Shown: one piece after another, positions 18,440-28,158 of the stretch
Numbering within the stretch: position 1 is the first letter of the stretch
Layout of the letters: each line of letters opens with the position of its first letter
Notes under the pieces: model-generated
The model's input: the letters and a program-made list of their open reading frames with translations, nothing else
Databases searched by the model: none
Told to the model about the DNA's origin: nothing
DNA from: G963668185 sp965237445
GTDB taxonomy: Bacteria > Chloroflexota > Dehalococcoidia > Lucifugimonadales > G963668185
Reading direction: 5' to 3'
Assembly (NCBI GenBank): GCA_965237445.1
Contig: OZ250142.1
Coordinates: forward strand, 1,116,001 to 1,180,000
DNA: 64,000 nt
Made by a program: the position numbers and the translations under genes

Positions 18440-19813
18440 ATGGCAACCAAGGTACAGGCCCCGTCCGCGGCGCCCGCCGCCAGCATAGGCATTACCGTTG
18501 AGCAACTGGACGCGATGCGGACGGCCTTCGATGCCGAACCCGCTAACCGGCTGATGCTCAACGCCGTGACGCAGTCCGACGTTGACGAGGTGGCCCTGGA
18601 CCGGTCCCTCGTCACCGGAGCCGTGCACACTTACTCTCACGTGCTCGACACCTGGACGGCCACGGAGCAGAAGCGATCGGGCAGGTGCTGGATCTTCGCC
18701 GCCTTAAATCTCTTCCGCGCCGAGACGGTGAAGAAGCTTGACCTGGACAGCTTCGAGTTCAGCCAGAGCTACCTGATGTTCTGGGACAAGGTGGAGCGTT
18801 CTAACTTCTTCCTGGAGACGATAATCGAACTCGCGGACAGGCCCGTCGACGATCGCGCGGTGGCCTGGATGCTGGGGCAGCCCATCCCGGACGCCGGACA
18901 GTGGGACATGCTCGCACCGCTGATCCGGAAGTACGGCGTCGTACCGAAGGAGGTCTTCCCGGAGACGGAGTCCTCAGGCAACACCGCCAAAATGAATGCC
19001 GCGATCTCCTATCACCTGAGGAAGGCAGCCTCCCGGATCCGCAAGGAGTACGCATCGAGGGGCAATGCCGAGTCGATGCGGAAAATCAAGCGGCGCGCCC
19101 TGGAGACCGTGTACAAGATTCTGTGCATACACTTGGGTGACCCGCCGGCCGAGTTCCTGTGGCAGTGGAAAGACCAGAAGGGCACGTTCCATCGGGATGG
19201 CCGTTTGACTCCGGTCGAGTTCGCCCGCAAGTACGTTTCCACGCCGTACGAGGAGTTCGTTTGCCTGGTGCACGATCCCCGCGAGTCCAGCCCTCTGGGC
19301 CGTACGTACACGATCGCTCACCTCGGCAACGTGGTCGGCGAGTCGGACGTGCGTTACCTGAACATTGACGTTGGTCTCATGAAGCAGATCGTGATGGAAC
19401 AAATCGTTGCCGGCAGCACCGTTTGGTTCGGCTGCGACACGGGCAAGCAGGCCCACAAGGATCTTGGCATATGGGATGCGGACCTTTACGACTACGATGC
19501 CGTGTATGACGTCTCGTTCTCCATGACGAAGGCCGAGCGCCTTGACTACCACCAGTCACGAATGACCCACGCGATGCTGTTCACCGGCGTCGACATCGTG
19601 GATGGCCGGCCCCGCCGCTGGCGCGTCGAGAACAGCGCGGGCGAAAGCCCTGGCGACAGGGGCTTTTGGCTAATGAACGACTCATGGTTCGACGAGTACG
19701 TGTCAGAAATCGCGGTACACAGAGACTGCGTCCCCGCCGACCTGCGGCCGGCTCTCGAAACTGATCCGATCGTGCTGCCGCCCTGGGACCCGATGGGCGC
19801 GTTGGCGCGCTAG
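18440..19813 (+). CDS. pepC: C1 family aminopeptidase (bleomycin hydrolase/PepC)
   Basis: The 457-residue papain-fold cysteine peptidase of the PepC/bleomycin-hydrolase family trims N-terminal residues from peptides and normally forms a hexamer in the cytosol. The catalytic Cys is in KRSGRCWIFAALN (residue 83 from my start), the His in TH-AMLFTGVDI and the Asn in VENSAGE. All three are present. The frame is open from 18350, but AAGGAG at 18428-18433 points to the ATG at 18440 (MATKVQAPSA). It is followed by the hydantoinase gene after 22 bases on the same strand. Confidence 0.93.
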   Translation: MATKVQAPSAAPAASIGITVEQLDAMRTAFDAEPANRLMLNAVTQSDVDEVALDRSLVTGAVHTYSHVLDTWTATEQKRSGRCWIFAALNLFRAETVKKLDLDSFEFSQSYLMFWDKVERSNFFLETIIELADRPVDDRAVAWMLGQPIPDAGQWDMLAPLIRKYGVVPKEVFPETESSGNTAKMNAAISYHLRKAASRIRKEYASRGNAESMRKIKRRALETVYKILCIHLGDPPAEFLWQWKDQKGTFHRDGRLTPVEFARKYVSTPYEEFVCLVHDPRESSPLGRTYTIAHLGNVVGESDVRYLNIDVGLMKQIVMEQIVAGSTVWFGCDTGKQAHKDLGIWDADLYDYDAVYDVSFSMTKAERLDYHQSRMTHAMLFTGVDIVDGRPRRWRVENSAGESPGDRGFWLMNDSWFDEYVSEIAVHRDCVPADLRPALETDPIVLPPWDPMGALAR

Positions 19814-19835
19814 CAGAAGAGGAATCGGGGGCCGC

Positions 19836-22800
19836 ATGTTCAAGATCGGAATAGACGTCGGCGGGACGTTCACGGACTTTGTGATAGCCCGGGACGGCGA
19901 AGAGCCCAGATACTTCAAGACGCCGTCCACGCCTCACGATCCTTCCGAAGCCGTGGCCGCCGGGCTGGCAGAGGCTGCGTCCGCGTACGGCCTGAACGCG
20001 CGGGACCTGCTTCACGAAACCACCATGCTCATCCACGGCTCCACCGTGGCGACCAACACGCTTGTCGAGCGCAAGGGAGCGCGCGTCGGCCTGCTCACGA
20101 CCGAGGGCTTCAAGGACGTCCTCGAGATGCGGGACGGCCTCAAGGAGGACCGGTACAACCTCCACCTGCCGCCGATCAACCCGCTTGTGCCGCGATACCT
20201 CCGGCTTGGCGTGCGTGAACGTGTGCGGTTCGACGGCTCGGTTGAGACGCCGCTCGACGAGTCCTCGCTTGCGGACGCGCTGGACAGTCTGGCGGGCGAG
20301 GACATCGACTCCCTGGCGGTGTGCCTTCTGTTCTCGTACGTGAACCCCGACCACGAGCGGCGGATAGGCGACGCTATCCGGAGCCGCTTCCCGGACCTGT
20401 ACACGTCTCTCTCCCACCGCGTTCTTCCGCAGATCAAGGAGTTCGACAGGGTTAGCACTACGGTTGTCAACGCCTACGTCGGCCCCGTGTTCGGCGAGTA
20501 CCTCAAGCGCCTTAGCGAACGGCTGGAGGGCGCTGCGGGCGATCGCGACATACTGATCATGCAGTCCAACGGCGGCGTGGCCACGCTCGAAGACTCCCGG
20601 CAGCAGGCCGTTCGCGCGATCCTGTCCGGGCCCGCGGGCGGCGTGGCCGGCGCGACGAGGTACGGCTGGCTTGCTGGGGCCTCGAACCTGATCGGCTTCG
20701 ATATGGGCGGCACCAGCACCGACATCTCGCTGGTCGAGAACGGGGAACCGCACCTCGCGATCGAGAAGTTCGAGGCGGGCTGGAAGATAGCCACGCCGAT
20801 GATAGACATCCACACTCTTGGAGCGGGGGGCGGCAGCATAGCCCGCGTTGACGAGGGCGGGATTCTCCGCGTGGGGCCGGACAGCGCCGGAGCAAGCCCG
20901 GGCCCCGCCTGCTACGGCAAGGGAGGCGAAGACTCCACGGTAACGGACGCGAACGTGGCGCTCGGCTATCTGGACCCGGCCAACTTCCTGGGAGGCCGGG
21001 AGAGGCTCGATCCCGACGCCGCGAACGAAGCCCTGAGAATGGGCGTGGCCGAGCCGCTGGACCTCACCACTGTGGAGGCGGCACACGGCGTGCAGCAGGT
21101 CGTCAACACCGCCATGGCGGAGGGGATCAGGGTGCTCTGCGCCAGGCGCGGCGTAGACCCGCGAGACTTCGACATCGTGGCCTTCGGCGGCGCGGCCGGG
21201 TTGCATGTCACCCGCGTGGCGCGGGAGCTAGCCATCGAGACCGTGCGCATTCCACCGGCAGCCCCGGTTCTCTCCGCTTACGGGATGCTGAACACGGACC
21301 TCAAGTACGACCTGTCACGCTCGCACGCCTCCAATCTCGATTCGATCGATCTGGACGAGGCCCGCGCGATCGTGGGTGAGCTTACCAGGGAAGGCGTCGA
21401 GAACCTGCTGGGACAGGGCGTGCCCGAAGGACGGATCACGACACAGGTCTTCTCCGACATGAGGTACTTCGACCAGATCTACGAGGTCACGGTGCAGGCG
21501 CCGGACTTTTCCGGCGACCGCGAAGCGGTACTCGGTGAGTGGGCCGGCAACTTCCACCAGAGATTCGAAGAGCTTTTCTCGTATCGGCAGGTCGACCATG
21601 AGATCAGGCTCGTCACGCTGCGGGTCGTCGTTACCGGCGCGCTTCCGCGCACGGACGCTCCGCCGGCGACCTCGAGCGCCCGGGACGCGGGCGCCGCGCG
21701 GAAGGGCACTCGCAGAATTTACACCGGGGACTGGGTCGATGCGCCCGTCTACGATTCGTCGGCGCTGCCCCCTGGCTCGTCGATCAATGGACCGGCGGTA
21801 CTGGAGACGGAGTTCACGACGATACTGCTCGACGAAGGCGACACGGCCGAAGTGGACCAGTACGGTGGCTTGGTTCTGGACGTCGCGCCTCTGCAGGCAG
21901 CCGCGCCGGCAACCGATGGCGAGCCGGACCCCGTGACGCTGGCGATGGTGGAGCGCAGGCTCGACTCGATCGCGCAGGAAATGGTTGAGGTGATGCTGCG
22001 CACATCGATGTCGCAGATCCTCAACTCCAGCAGGGACTTCTCCACCGTGATCCTGGACGCGGACTGCCAGATGGCGGCGCAGGGCGAGGGCATACCTGTC
22101 CACATGAGCGCGCTGCCGGTGGCGGCCAGGGCAGTGGTGGACTTCTTCGGCGATGATATCCACGAGGGCGACCTGTTCATGGTCAACGACCCTTACTTCG
22201 GCGGGAGCCACCTGCCTGACATTACCGTGATCTGGCCCGTGTTCCATGAGGGCAGGATAAGGTTCTTCACGGTGAACCGCGCCCATCACAGCGACGTTGG
22301 AGGCGGTACCCACGGCGGGTACAACCCGGCCGCCAGCGAGATCTTCCACGAAGGGCTGCGCATACCGCCGCTGCGAATTCAGGACAAGGCGTCCCGAGGT
22401 ACGACCTGATACACATGATGTCGGCCAACGTCCGCCACCCGGAGGGGTTCGTGGGCGACCTTAACGCGCAGATCGGGTCAGTCATGACGGCCGCGCGCCG
22501 GATTCACTCGCTTCTGGAAAGGTACGGCCCGGACCTGCTCACGAGGACGGTCCGGCAGATCATGCGCTCCACGGAAACGAGGGTGCGCGGCATGATCGCC
22601 GGCTGGCCGGACGGCGTGTACCACGGGGAGTCGTTCGTTGACAACGACGGGTTCGACGCCGAGCAGATTCCGATTCGCGCCAAGGTCACGATACGCGGGG
22701 ACGCGATGAACATAGACCTCGGCGAGTCCAGCCGGCAGGTCACGGGCTTCATTAACAGCGCGTACGCCAACACACGCTCGATCGCGCACGCGGCGATCAT

Positions 22801-23554
22801 GTACATGGCGCCTGCGGACGTGCCCAAAAACGAAGGGTCCATGCGGCCGGTCAGCGTGGAGGCGCCGAAGGGACTCATCGTCAACGCGAACCCGCCTGCG
22901 CCCGTCTGCATGAGCACCAATCACTGCGCGGAAGAAATCGTCGAGGCGATCTTCATAGCGCTCGCCCAGGCTGTGCCGGAGGCTGTGACCGCCGGCTACT
23001 CCCGAAGGCTCCGGTACGCCATAACTGGCATCGATCCCAGGACGGACCGGAAGTTCATCTGGCACTTCTTCATGGCGCGTGGAGGCGGAGGCGCGGCGAA
23101 CGGCACGGACGGGTGGAACGGCGTGGGCGAGATCAACGTGGTTGGAGGAATACGCAGCCCCAGCGTGGAAATCACAGAGGAGCGGTTCCCGCTATTCGTG
23201 GTCAGGCACGAGTACCGCGCCAACTCGGCGGGCGACGGCAGGTGGAGGGGCGGCTACGGCGCGGAGTGCGAGATCATCTACCAGGGCGACGGCGAGGCGC
23301 GCCTCAACATGGCCGGCGATGGGACGATCAACCCCCCATACGGGCTGTTCGGCGGCCGGCCGGGTCTCCCGCACATATACAGCATCGTGTCCAACGGCGT
23401 CGAGCGCGTGCTTCCGTCCAAGCTCGAGGGTGTGAGAGTCACCCCAGGAGACAGGATCGTAAGCCTGTCGTCCGGCGGCGGCGGGTTCGGCGACCCGTCC
23501 GAAAGGCCCGAAGCAAGCCGCCGCAAAGACGCCCGAAACGGCTACACGGAGTAG
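19836..23554 (+). pseudogene. Fused HyuA-HyuB hydantoinase/5-oxoprolinase, one frameshift
   Basis: One gene is split between two frames, 19836-22409 and 22415-23554. The first frame holds a complete HyuA domain (FKIGIDVGGTFTDFVI, HGSTVATNTLVERKGA, FDMGGTSTDISLV). From about residue 697 it holds the start of HyuB (PDPVTLAMVERRLDSIAQEM, MVNDPYFGGSHLPDI). The second frame continues HyuB from HMMSANVRHPEGFVGDLNAQ to the end. The break is at GG 22388-22389. Adding one G gives D-K-G-V-P-R-Y-D-L-I-H and restores one protein of about 1,239 residues, the size of fused ATP-dependent 5-oxoprolinases. Substrates in the family are cyclic amides (hydantoins, 5-oxoproline). It probably reflects a sequencing error, and the gene is then functional. 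Confidence 0.85.
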
Positions 23555-23859
23555 TCGAGGTCGGCCTTCGCAATGCCTCACACCTTGGTCGATATCAGTC
23601 AACTCCCTTCCTGTGCCGGTACGTTTTTCGACGGCTTCGTCATCACGCCGGAGACGACCCGTACCGATGTCGTAGCCGTAGCTCGCTGCGGTAGCCATCA
23701 CATCGACGTAGCGTCTCGCCGATATGTCCACGACCTGTATTGCGGTAAGTGCGGGGAGTGGATCGGTGACGCGCAAGATCCCGAAATCGCGCACGTCTCG
23801 ATTTCCCTGACAGCCGAGTGCCGCCCCTCACAGAGCAACGATGGCGATAGCGTGCCGTG

Positions 23860-24545
23860 CCCAGTCTGTATCGTCATTCCCGCATTCACGCGCCAGCGGG
23901 AACCGGGGGGTTAGCGGGAATCCAGAGGGGCAGTGGGTAATTCCGCCTGCCAGTCCGTTGAGGTTGGCCCCTATCTCGCCAAAGCACTTGCCCCCAAACC
24001 GTTCGCCCTGAGCCCCGTCGAAGGACCTTACGCAAGACACCGCTCGCCCTCAGTACGCCAAAGCCATCGGCCCCAATCCGTTCGCCCTGAGCCCCGTCGA
24101 AGGGCCTTACGCAAGACACCGCCCGCCCTCAAGCCGCCGGTACGCCCGAAACCCGTTCATATCGCGCAAGTTGGACCATCAAATGCACCCCGCCTGCATC
24201 GTCATTCCTGTATTCCCGCGCCAGCGGGAACCCGGGGCTAGCGGGAACCCAGAGGGGCAGGGCAGTGGGTAATTCCGCCTGCCATTCCCTTGAGGTTAGG
24301 CCCTACCTCCCCAAAAGCCATCGCCCCCAATCCGTTCGCCCTGAGCCCCGTCGAAGGGCCTTACGCAAGACACCGCCCGCCCTCAAGCCGCCGGTACGCC
24401 CGAAACCCGTTCACATCGCGCAGGTTGGACCATCAAATGCACCCCGCCTGCATCGTCATTCCCGTATTCCCGCGCCAGCGGGAACCCGGGGCTAGCGGGA
24501 ATCCAGAGGGGCCGGGGGAATTCCGGCCGCCCGTCCTTTGAGGGT
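23860..24545. repeat. 254-bp tandem repeat array with inverted GCGGGAA motifs
   Basis: Two nearly identical units lie 254 bases apart (for example CCCCAATCCG at 24071 and the same block near 24325), preceded by a diverged, internally shortened third unit (23860-24059). Each unit contains CATCGTCATTCC, an inverted pair (TTCCCGCG-CCA-GCGGGAA) followed by GCGGGAATCCAGAGG, then GTTCGCCCTGAGCC-CCGTCGAAGG. Both are widespread bacterial intergenic repeat types. The whole stretch 23555-24655 has no convincing gene. Short frames crossing it are repeats read as codons. The first 300 bases (23555-23859) are unique and non-coding as far as I can see. Confidence 0.8.
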
Positions 24546-24655
24546 GAGCCCACCCGCACCGGCGCTGCGTGGCGCATCGCGAAGCACCCGGCCGCTCGCA
24601 CCCGAACAACCCATGCAACTGCAAGTGACCCATGTGATCCGGCCCAAGTATCTTC

Positions 24656-24958
24656 CTAGAACCTCCACTCTCCGCTTCGCGTCCGGTTGAACGGCGGGGT
24701 CTTTCCACCGTGGTTGCGACGGAAGGTATCGAGCCTGCGGGCTTCCCAACGCTGCGCAGCCTCTCGCGACATTCCGCGAGTCTCCACGTTCATCGATCCA
24801 CGCTTGCCACCCTTCTTGTGTTGAGCGGCCCGTCTGCCAGGATTGTTAGTCACTCCCACATAGTTGACCCGCCCATTCCTGCCACGGAGTGTGTACCCAC
24901 GAACCGAGCGGCGCCCACCGGAAGCCCTGCGTGCTCCGCCTCTTTCGTACCCTGGCAT
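24656..24958 (-). CDS. Small GIY-YIG-like nuclease domain protein
   Basis: The 100-residue basic protein consists of one GIY-YIG-like domain. Its strand reads YTLRGRNGRVNYVGVTNNPG, followed by RRAAQHKK with the conserved Arg, an E in AAQRWEARR that fits the metal-binding Glu, and FNRT near the C-terminus with the conserved Asn. The first 18 residues are Arg/Gly-rich and may be partly spurious. Similar isolated domains occur as toxins or homing-type nucleases. This one lies between the repeat array and a HigA/ImmA module on the same strand. Confidence 0.65.
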   Translation of the reverse strand: MPGYERGGARRASGGRRSVRGYTLRGRNGRVNYVGVTNNPGRRAAQHKKGGKRGSMNVETRGMSREAAQRWEARRLDTFRRNHGGKTPPFNRTRSGEWRF

Positions 24959-25017
24959 TGTCTAACTCCCTTCACGACTTGAATCTGTTGAATCACAGAA
25001 TTGCAGCGTGCCGCTGC

Positions 25018-25230
25018 TCACACTTCCCAGATCGGACCCCTTGGCCGACAGACGTCACACTTGGGCCCTAGGCACCTGCCATATTGCCAGCACTGCCATC
25101 TGGCAGGTCTGCCGCAGACGTCGCAAGCTAGTTCCAAGACTCTTTCGTACATCACCCTGCCCCGCCTCATTCGCTGCCTTTCCGCTTTCAATTTCACAGT
25201 CATTGAAGTATTGCCGCGCCAATTCTCCAC
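25018..25230 (-). CDS. Small Cys-rich putative zinc-binding protein
   Basis: A possible 70-residue protein starts with GTG overlapping the TAG stop of the ImmA gene by one base (TAGTG). The N-terminal 35 residues are basic. The C-terminal half has five cysteines arranged CDVC-(x7)-C-(x5)-C-(x4)-C-(x2)-C, which could bind zinc like a small ribbon or finger. Coupling to immA suggests it is a third member of that operon. No family is recognised. Confidence 0.5.
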   Translation of the reverse strand: MENWRGNTSMTVKLKAERQRMRRGRVMYERVLELACDVCGRPARWQCWQYGRCLGPKCDVCRPRGPIWEV

Positions 25231-26081
25231 TACTCGAACAGCTTCCTAACCTGCCCGGTACCGACGAACTGCGACAGCAGCCGGTAGTTGTTCTCTTCGT
25301 AACGGACTCTGCCGGCGACAATTGCCGGGTGCACTCCGACCTCCATCGCGAGCTCGACGACAGCAGTTGGAGTTGGATTGAAGTACGCCGCGCTCTCGGA
25401 CCACATTCTCGGAAGAATTAACGCATTTTCAGCCCACTGGTCAGCCGCAACCTCCAAAGACTCCCCTGCTCCAGTGTCGGCTTTCCGGAGGCTATGGTCG
25501 TCCACAAATCCCCCGTCCTCGCCGTTTCCGTCCATGTGCAGCCCCACGTGCGCCAGCTCATGCAGCAGCGTGAACCAGAAGTTGTCGATCCGATCGTATC
25601 GAAGCGTGAGCCCTATCACGGGCCGTCCGTCCGACAGGCGAAGGGCGGCGCCGTCCAAGTGCGTGTTACGAAGGTGGTGCACTGTCTTCACCGCTATGCC
25701 ACGCTCCGCAAGCGCCTCAACCGCCAGCACTGGGCCTCGCTGCGCGCTGCTCATTCCCGCGACATCCCTGAGTAGCTCCTGCGTCACCGTCCCCTCTTGA
25801 TATGGGGTATCTGGGGGCCGTTCGTTTGCTCTCGCGAGCACCTCCCAGCACCACGCGTTTAGCGCATACTCGTCCGTTTTGGCGTTTATACGCCGGTGAT
25901 CATTCTTCCGGTACATCGACGCGACGGCAACTCTCTGCCCTCCCGCACGATCAATCAGTGAGCGTACAACGTCCTCCGCCTGGTCTTTCAGGCCAGACAG
26001 TTCCTTGGTCCAGCCCAGCCGGGCCATCTCCTTTAGCGGAAAGCGGTTCCATTCGACATCTGCCAGCGTATCGTCCTTCAA
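25230..26081 (-). CDS. ImmA/IrrE family metallo-endopeptidase
   Basis: The 283-residue cytosolic protein carries a zincin motif LLHELAHVGLH (HExxH) with a downstream acidic segment SLEVAADQWAENALI that supplies the third ligand, as in PF06114. The N-terminal half is the extension typical of ImmA proteins paired with HigA-type regulators (KTDEYALNAWCWEVLARA). Such peptidases cleave a cognate HTH repressor to switch a module. The HigA-like gene lies 12 bases upstream and is the likely target. A small Cys-rich ORF is coupled downstream. Confidence 0.88.
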   Translation of the reverse strand: MKDDTLADVEWNRFPLKEMARLGWTKELSGLKDQAEDVVRSLIDRAGGQRVAVASMYRKNDHRRINAKTDEYALNAWCWEVLARANERPPDTPYQEGTVTQELLRDVAGMSSAQRGPVLAVEALAERGIAVKTVHHLRNTHLDGAALRLSDGRPVIGLTLRYDRIDNFWFTLLHELAHVGLHMDGNGEDGGFVDDHSLRKADTGAGESLEVAADQWAENALILPRMWSESAAYFNPTPTAVVELAMEVGVHPAIVAGRVRYEENNYRLLSQFVGTGQVRKLFE

Positions 26082-26093
26082 CCATCTCGGGTC

Positions 26094-26450
26094 CTAGAGC
26101 AACGCTTCCACAGGTATGCCCAAGTGTCGATGAAGCGCCCGCGCCATCGCCATCGTTACTGCTGTCGTGCCGGACAGGACCTCCGACACCTTGGCGCGGC
26201 TGCCTATGTAGGGCGCCAGGTCGCGCCGTGTCAGACCCGCCTGGTCCATGCGGAACTCGATCGCCGCGACAGGGTCAGGTGGGCCGATGGGATGGTGGCT
26301 CTCCTCGAATCGCTCCACCAAGCCGACAAGGATGTCCAGCTCGTCATCCTCCGGCGTGTCTGGCTCAGCGTCCATCAACTCGTCGATCCTGGCGAGCGCG
26401 GCCTCGTAGTCTTGCTCCGATCGGACCGGTCTGACAGTTACCATCGTCAC
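26094..26450 (-). CDS. higA: HigA family HTH antitoxin/regulator
   Basis: The 118-residue protein has a helical N-terminal arm (DELDILVGLVERFEESHHPI) and a C-terminal XRE-type helix-turn-helix (MDQAGLTRRDLAPYIGSRAKVSEVLSG, read in parts), as in HigA antitoxins of the HigB-HigA systems. It could start at the GTG at 26450, which overlaps the TGA of the upstream HigB remnant (GTGA), or at the ATG two codons later (26444). GAAGGAG is suitably placed. It is followed by immA. The module has lost its usual toxin, so HigA may now act only as a regulator. Confidence 0.85.
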   Translation of the reverse strand: MTMVTVRPVRSEQDYEAALARIDELMDAEPDTPEDDELDILVGLVERFEESHHPIGPPDPVAAIEFRMDQAGLTRRDLAPYIGSRAKVSEVLSGTTAVTMAMARALHRHLGIPVEALL

Positions 26451-26560
26451 ACTCCTTCGGCGTCGATACGGTCATACTCGGCGTGCGTTCCAATGAATCT
26501 GACGCACACGATCCTGCGGGGACTGTTCACCTTAACCACGAGCCGGAATGACCCGCCCCT
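26447..26560 (-). pseudogene. HigB-type toxin, degenerate C-terminal remnant
   Basis: Immediately upstream of higA, the minus strand reads GGSFRLVVKVN, then RRIVCVRFIGTHAEYDRIDAE, ending in GTG TGA. This is the C-terminal signature of HigB (RelE-fold mRNA interferase) toxins, where the FxGTHAEYDRID ending is diagnostic. An in-frame TAA at 26561-26563 precedes it, with no usable start. The sequence further upstream continues in another frame (DIRDFRSQYRQALHN) without a recognisable HigB N-terminus. I conclude the toxin is truncated or frameshifted. The retained 4-base overlap with higA shows the original operon arrangement. Confidence 0.65.
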
Positions 26561-26563
26561 TTA

Positions 26564-26976
26564 CAGATTGCAAGCTAAGGTTGTGCAACGCCTGCCGATA
26601 CTGCGACCTAAAGTCCCTGATGTCATCCGCCCCTTGACGTATTCGAACCGGTGTACTAGTATGAACGCATGTTCCCAACACACGGTTTCGAGCTTGCCGC
26701 AAAATCTCGGCTGACCGCGCATGCGCCGGTGGCGCCGCACTTCGCTATCGCCGCGCCGGTAGTGGACCCATTTCCCAACGGTGCCTCAAGTCCGCATCTA
26801 TCCGCCTTGAACCCGCCTCGGCCCCGCCTGTCAGGCGCCTCTGTCTCGCCTCATCATCACAGCCTTTCAGCTACGGGACGAGACGGAATGAGACAGATTC
26901 AGTTTTTCCGGCCCGGCGAGGCACCTGCCGGAAATGGAGCAGCTTGGGTCCGACAGGACGCGCCATCTGTAGAGAG
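26564..26976. other. Intergenic stretch without a supported gene
   Basis: I see no convincing coding region, RNA or repeat in these 413 bases. The first 130 bases probably hold the decayed 5' part of the HigB toxin. The middle has several low-complexity CCGCC/GCCTC runs. A possible plus-strand promoter-like pair (TTGACG at about 26634, TAGTAT 17 bases later) leads only to an unconvincing short frame. Confidence 0.5.
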
Positions 26977-27846
26977 CTAGACCTTCTTGAACTTCGTGAC
27001 GCGCTGTGCGTCGCCGATCTCAGTGACGTAGATGCTGCCTTCGTGGTCCACGCAGATGCCGTGTCCGGCGGCCAACGTGCCCTTGCCGGGGCCGTCGTCG
27101 CCGCGCCAACGAGTGATGGGCTCGCCGTCCAGCGTCCAGATGCTGACGCCCGTCGATCCGCCCTGCTCGACGACGTACACAATGTCGTCCTTGATCCAGA
27201 TGTCGCCCGGCAGGTGCAGGTCCACCCACTGGCCGGTGTACCCGCCGTCCTGGTCGAACGTCTGGATGCGGTCGTTGTGCCGGTCGCAGACCAGAACGCG
27301 GCCGTTCCGGTCCACCCAGATGTTATGGACAAGGCAGAACTCGCCGGGCCGGTCTCCCGACCTGCCCCACGAGTGAAGAAGTTCGCCGGCTGGACTGAAC
27401 TTGTGCACGCGGAAATTGCCGTATCCGTCGGACACGAAGATGTTGCCGTCCGGCGCCAGCGAAACCCCTGACGGCATGTTGAACGGCATGCCGCTAAAAG
27501 TGGGCGATGGCGCGAGCTTCTCCCCGAGCGTCATGATCACTTCCCCGCCTGGGGTGTAATGGGTGACCGTGTGGTAGTTGCGGTCAGCGATCCAGACATT
27601 GTCATCTGGGCCAATGAAAATGCCGTGCGGGTCCGATGAGAACGTGCCCTCTCCCCATGACGAGATGAAGTTGCCGTCCGGGTCCCAGATCGTCAGCGGG
27701 TGCAGCCCGCGACTGAGCACGTAGATCTCGTTCTGCGAGTTGATCGCGGCATCCGACGCGAGGCCGAATGACCAGTACTTGGGCAGGTCCGGCCAGGACG
27801 GGACCACCTCATACGTGAAGTCTCCCGATCCGACGATAGTTGTCAT
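26977..27846 (-). CDS. NHL-repeat beta-propeller protein
   Basis: The 289-residue protein is built from about six NHL-type blades, each with a pattern like PHGIFIGPDDNVWIAD, PSGVSLAPDGNIFVSDG and GHGICVDHEGSIYVTE. This is the fold of peptidyl-alpha-hydroxyglycine lyase-like and SMP-30-like proteins. There is no signal peptide, so it is probably cytosolic. AAGGAGG lies just before the ATG. It is divergent from the AtzG-like/amidase pair across an 87-base gap. Whether it is a lyase, a lactonase or a binding scaffold cannot be told; no catalytic metal set is obvious. Confidence 0.8.
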   Translation of the reverse strand: MTTIVGSGDFTYEVVPSWPDLPKYWSFGLASDAAINSQNEIYVLSRGLHPLTIWDPDGNFISSWGEGTFSSDPHGIFIGPDDNVWIADRNYHTVTHYTPGGEVIMTLGEKLAPSPTFSGMPFNMPSGVSLAPDGNIFVSDGYGNFRVHKFSPAGELLHSWGRSGDRPGEFCLVHNIWVDRNGRVLVCDRHNDRIQTFDQDGGYTGQWVDLHLPGDIWIKDDIVYVVEQGGSTGVSIWTLDGEPITRWRGDDGPGKGTLAAGHGICVDHEGSIYVTEIGDAQRVTKFKKV

Positions 27847-27933
27847 GTCTCACACCTCCTTGCCGTAGTGGGTCGATTCTAGGTTTAGACTGGGTGAGGC
27901 GTCAATTCACCAGGTTGCGATAACATTCCAATC

Positions 27934-28158
27934 ATGACCAAAGGCAAAGACGATAAACGACAGTCGGTGACCGGCCTGGCAAGGGCGAGGCTGTGGGCTG
28001 AGGCTTCAGGCATCGCTCCCAGCGGTCCGCTCCTGGCGGCGGTCGCCGAGCGGCTAGACCTGCTGCTCTCCGAGCTTGACGCAGTAGGAGATGAAGCGCT
28101 GGAAGGCATAGAGCCGGCCACCGGCTTCAGTGCCGTTAAAGGCACAGACGATGTCTAA
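27934..28158 (+). CDS. AtzG/GatC-like small partner of amidase
   Basis: The 74-residue helical protein reads through to overlap the amidase start (ATG at 28151) by eight bases, indicating a coupled pair. Its size, position and content (an alpha-helical LAAVAERLDLLLSELDAVGDE segment, read in two parts, then an Ala/Glu-rich tail) resemble the small AtzG-like or GatC-like proteins that stabilise neighbouring amidases. The assignment rests mainly on context. Confidence 0.55.
   Translation: MTKGKDDKRQSVTGLARARLWAEASGIAPSGPLLAAVAERLDLLLSELDAVGDEALEGIEPATGFSAVKGTDDV

Noticed and set aside
19581..21206. 541-residue minus-strand frame opposite the hydantoinase gene
   Set aside because: It is a long GC-rich shadow frame with high Arg/Pro content and no domain, lying entirely antisense to a conserved gene. 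Similar shadows at 6968-8302 and 10445-11407 were rejected for the same reason.
23573..23914. 112-residue plus-strand frame containing a CGKC-type motif
   Set aside because: Its C-terminal third runs into the intergenic repeat, it has no ribosome site or family features, and only one Cys pair.
23860..24545. Possible CRISPR array from regularly spaced GCGGGAA motifs
   Set aside because: Units are 254 bases long and near-identical throughout, with no variable spacers of uniform length and no cas genes in the window.
26634..26662. Plus-strand promoter TTGACG-N17-TAGTAT
   Set aside because: It leads to no supported gene and lies within decayed toxin sequence.
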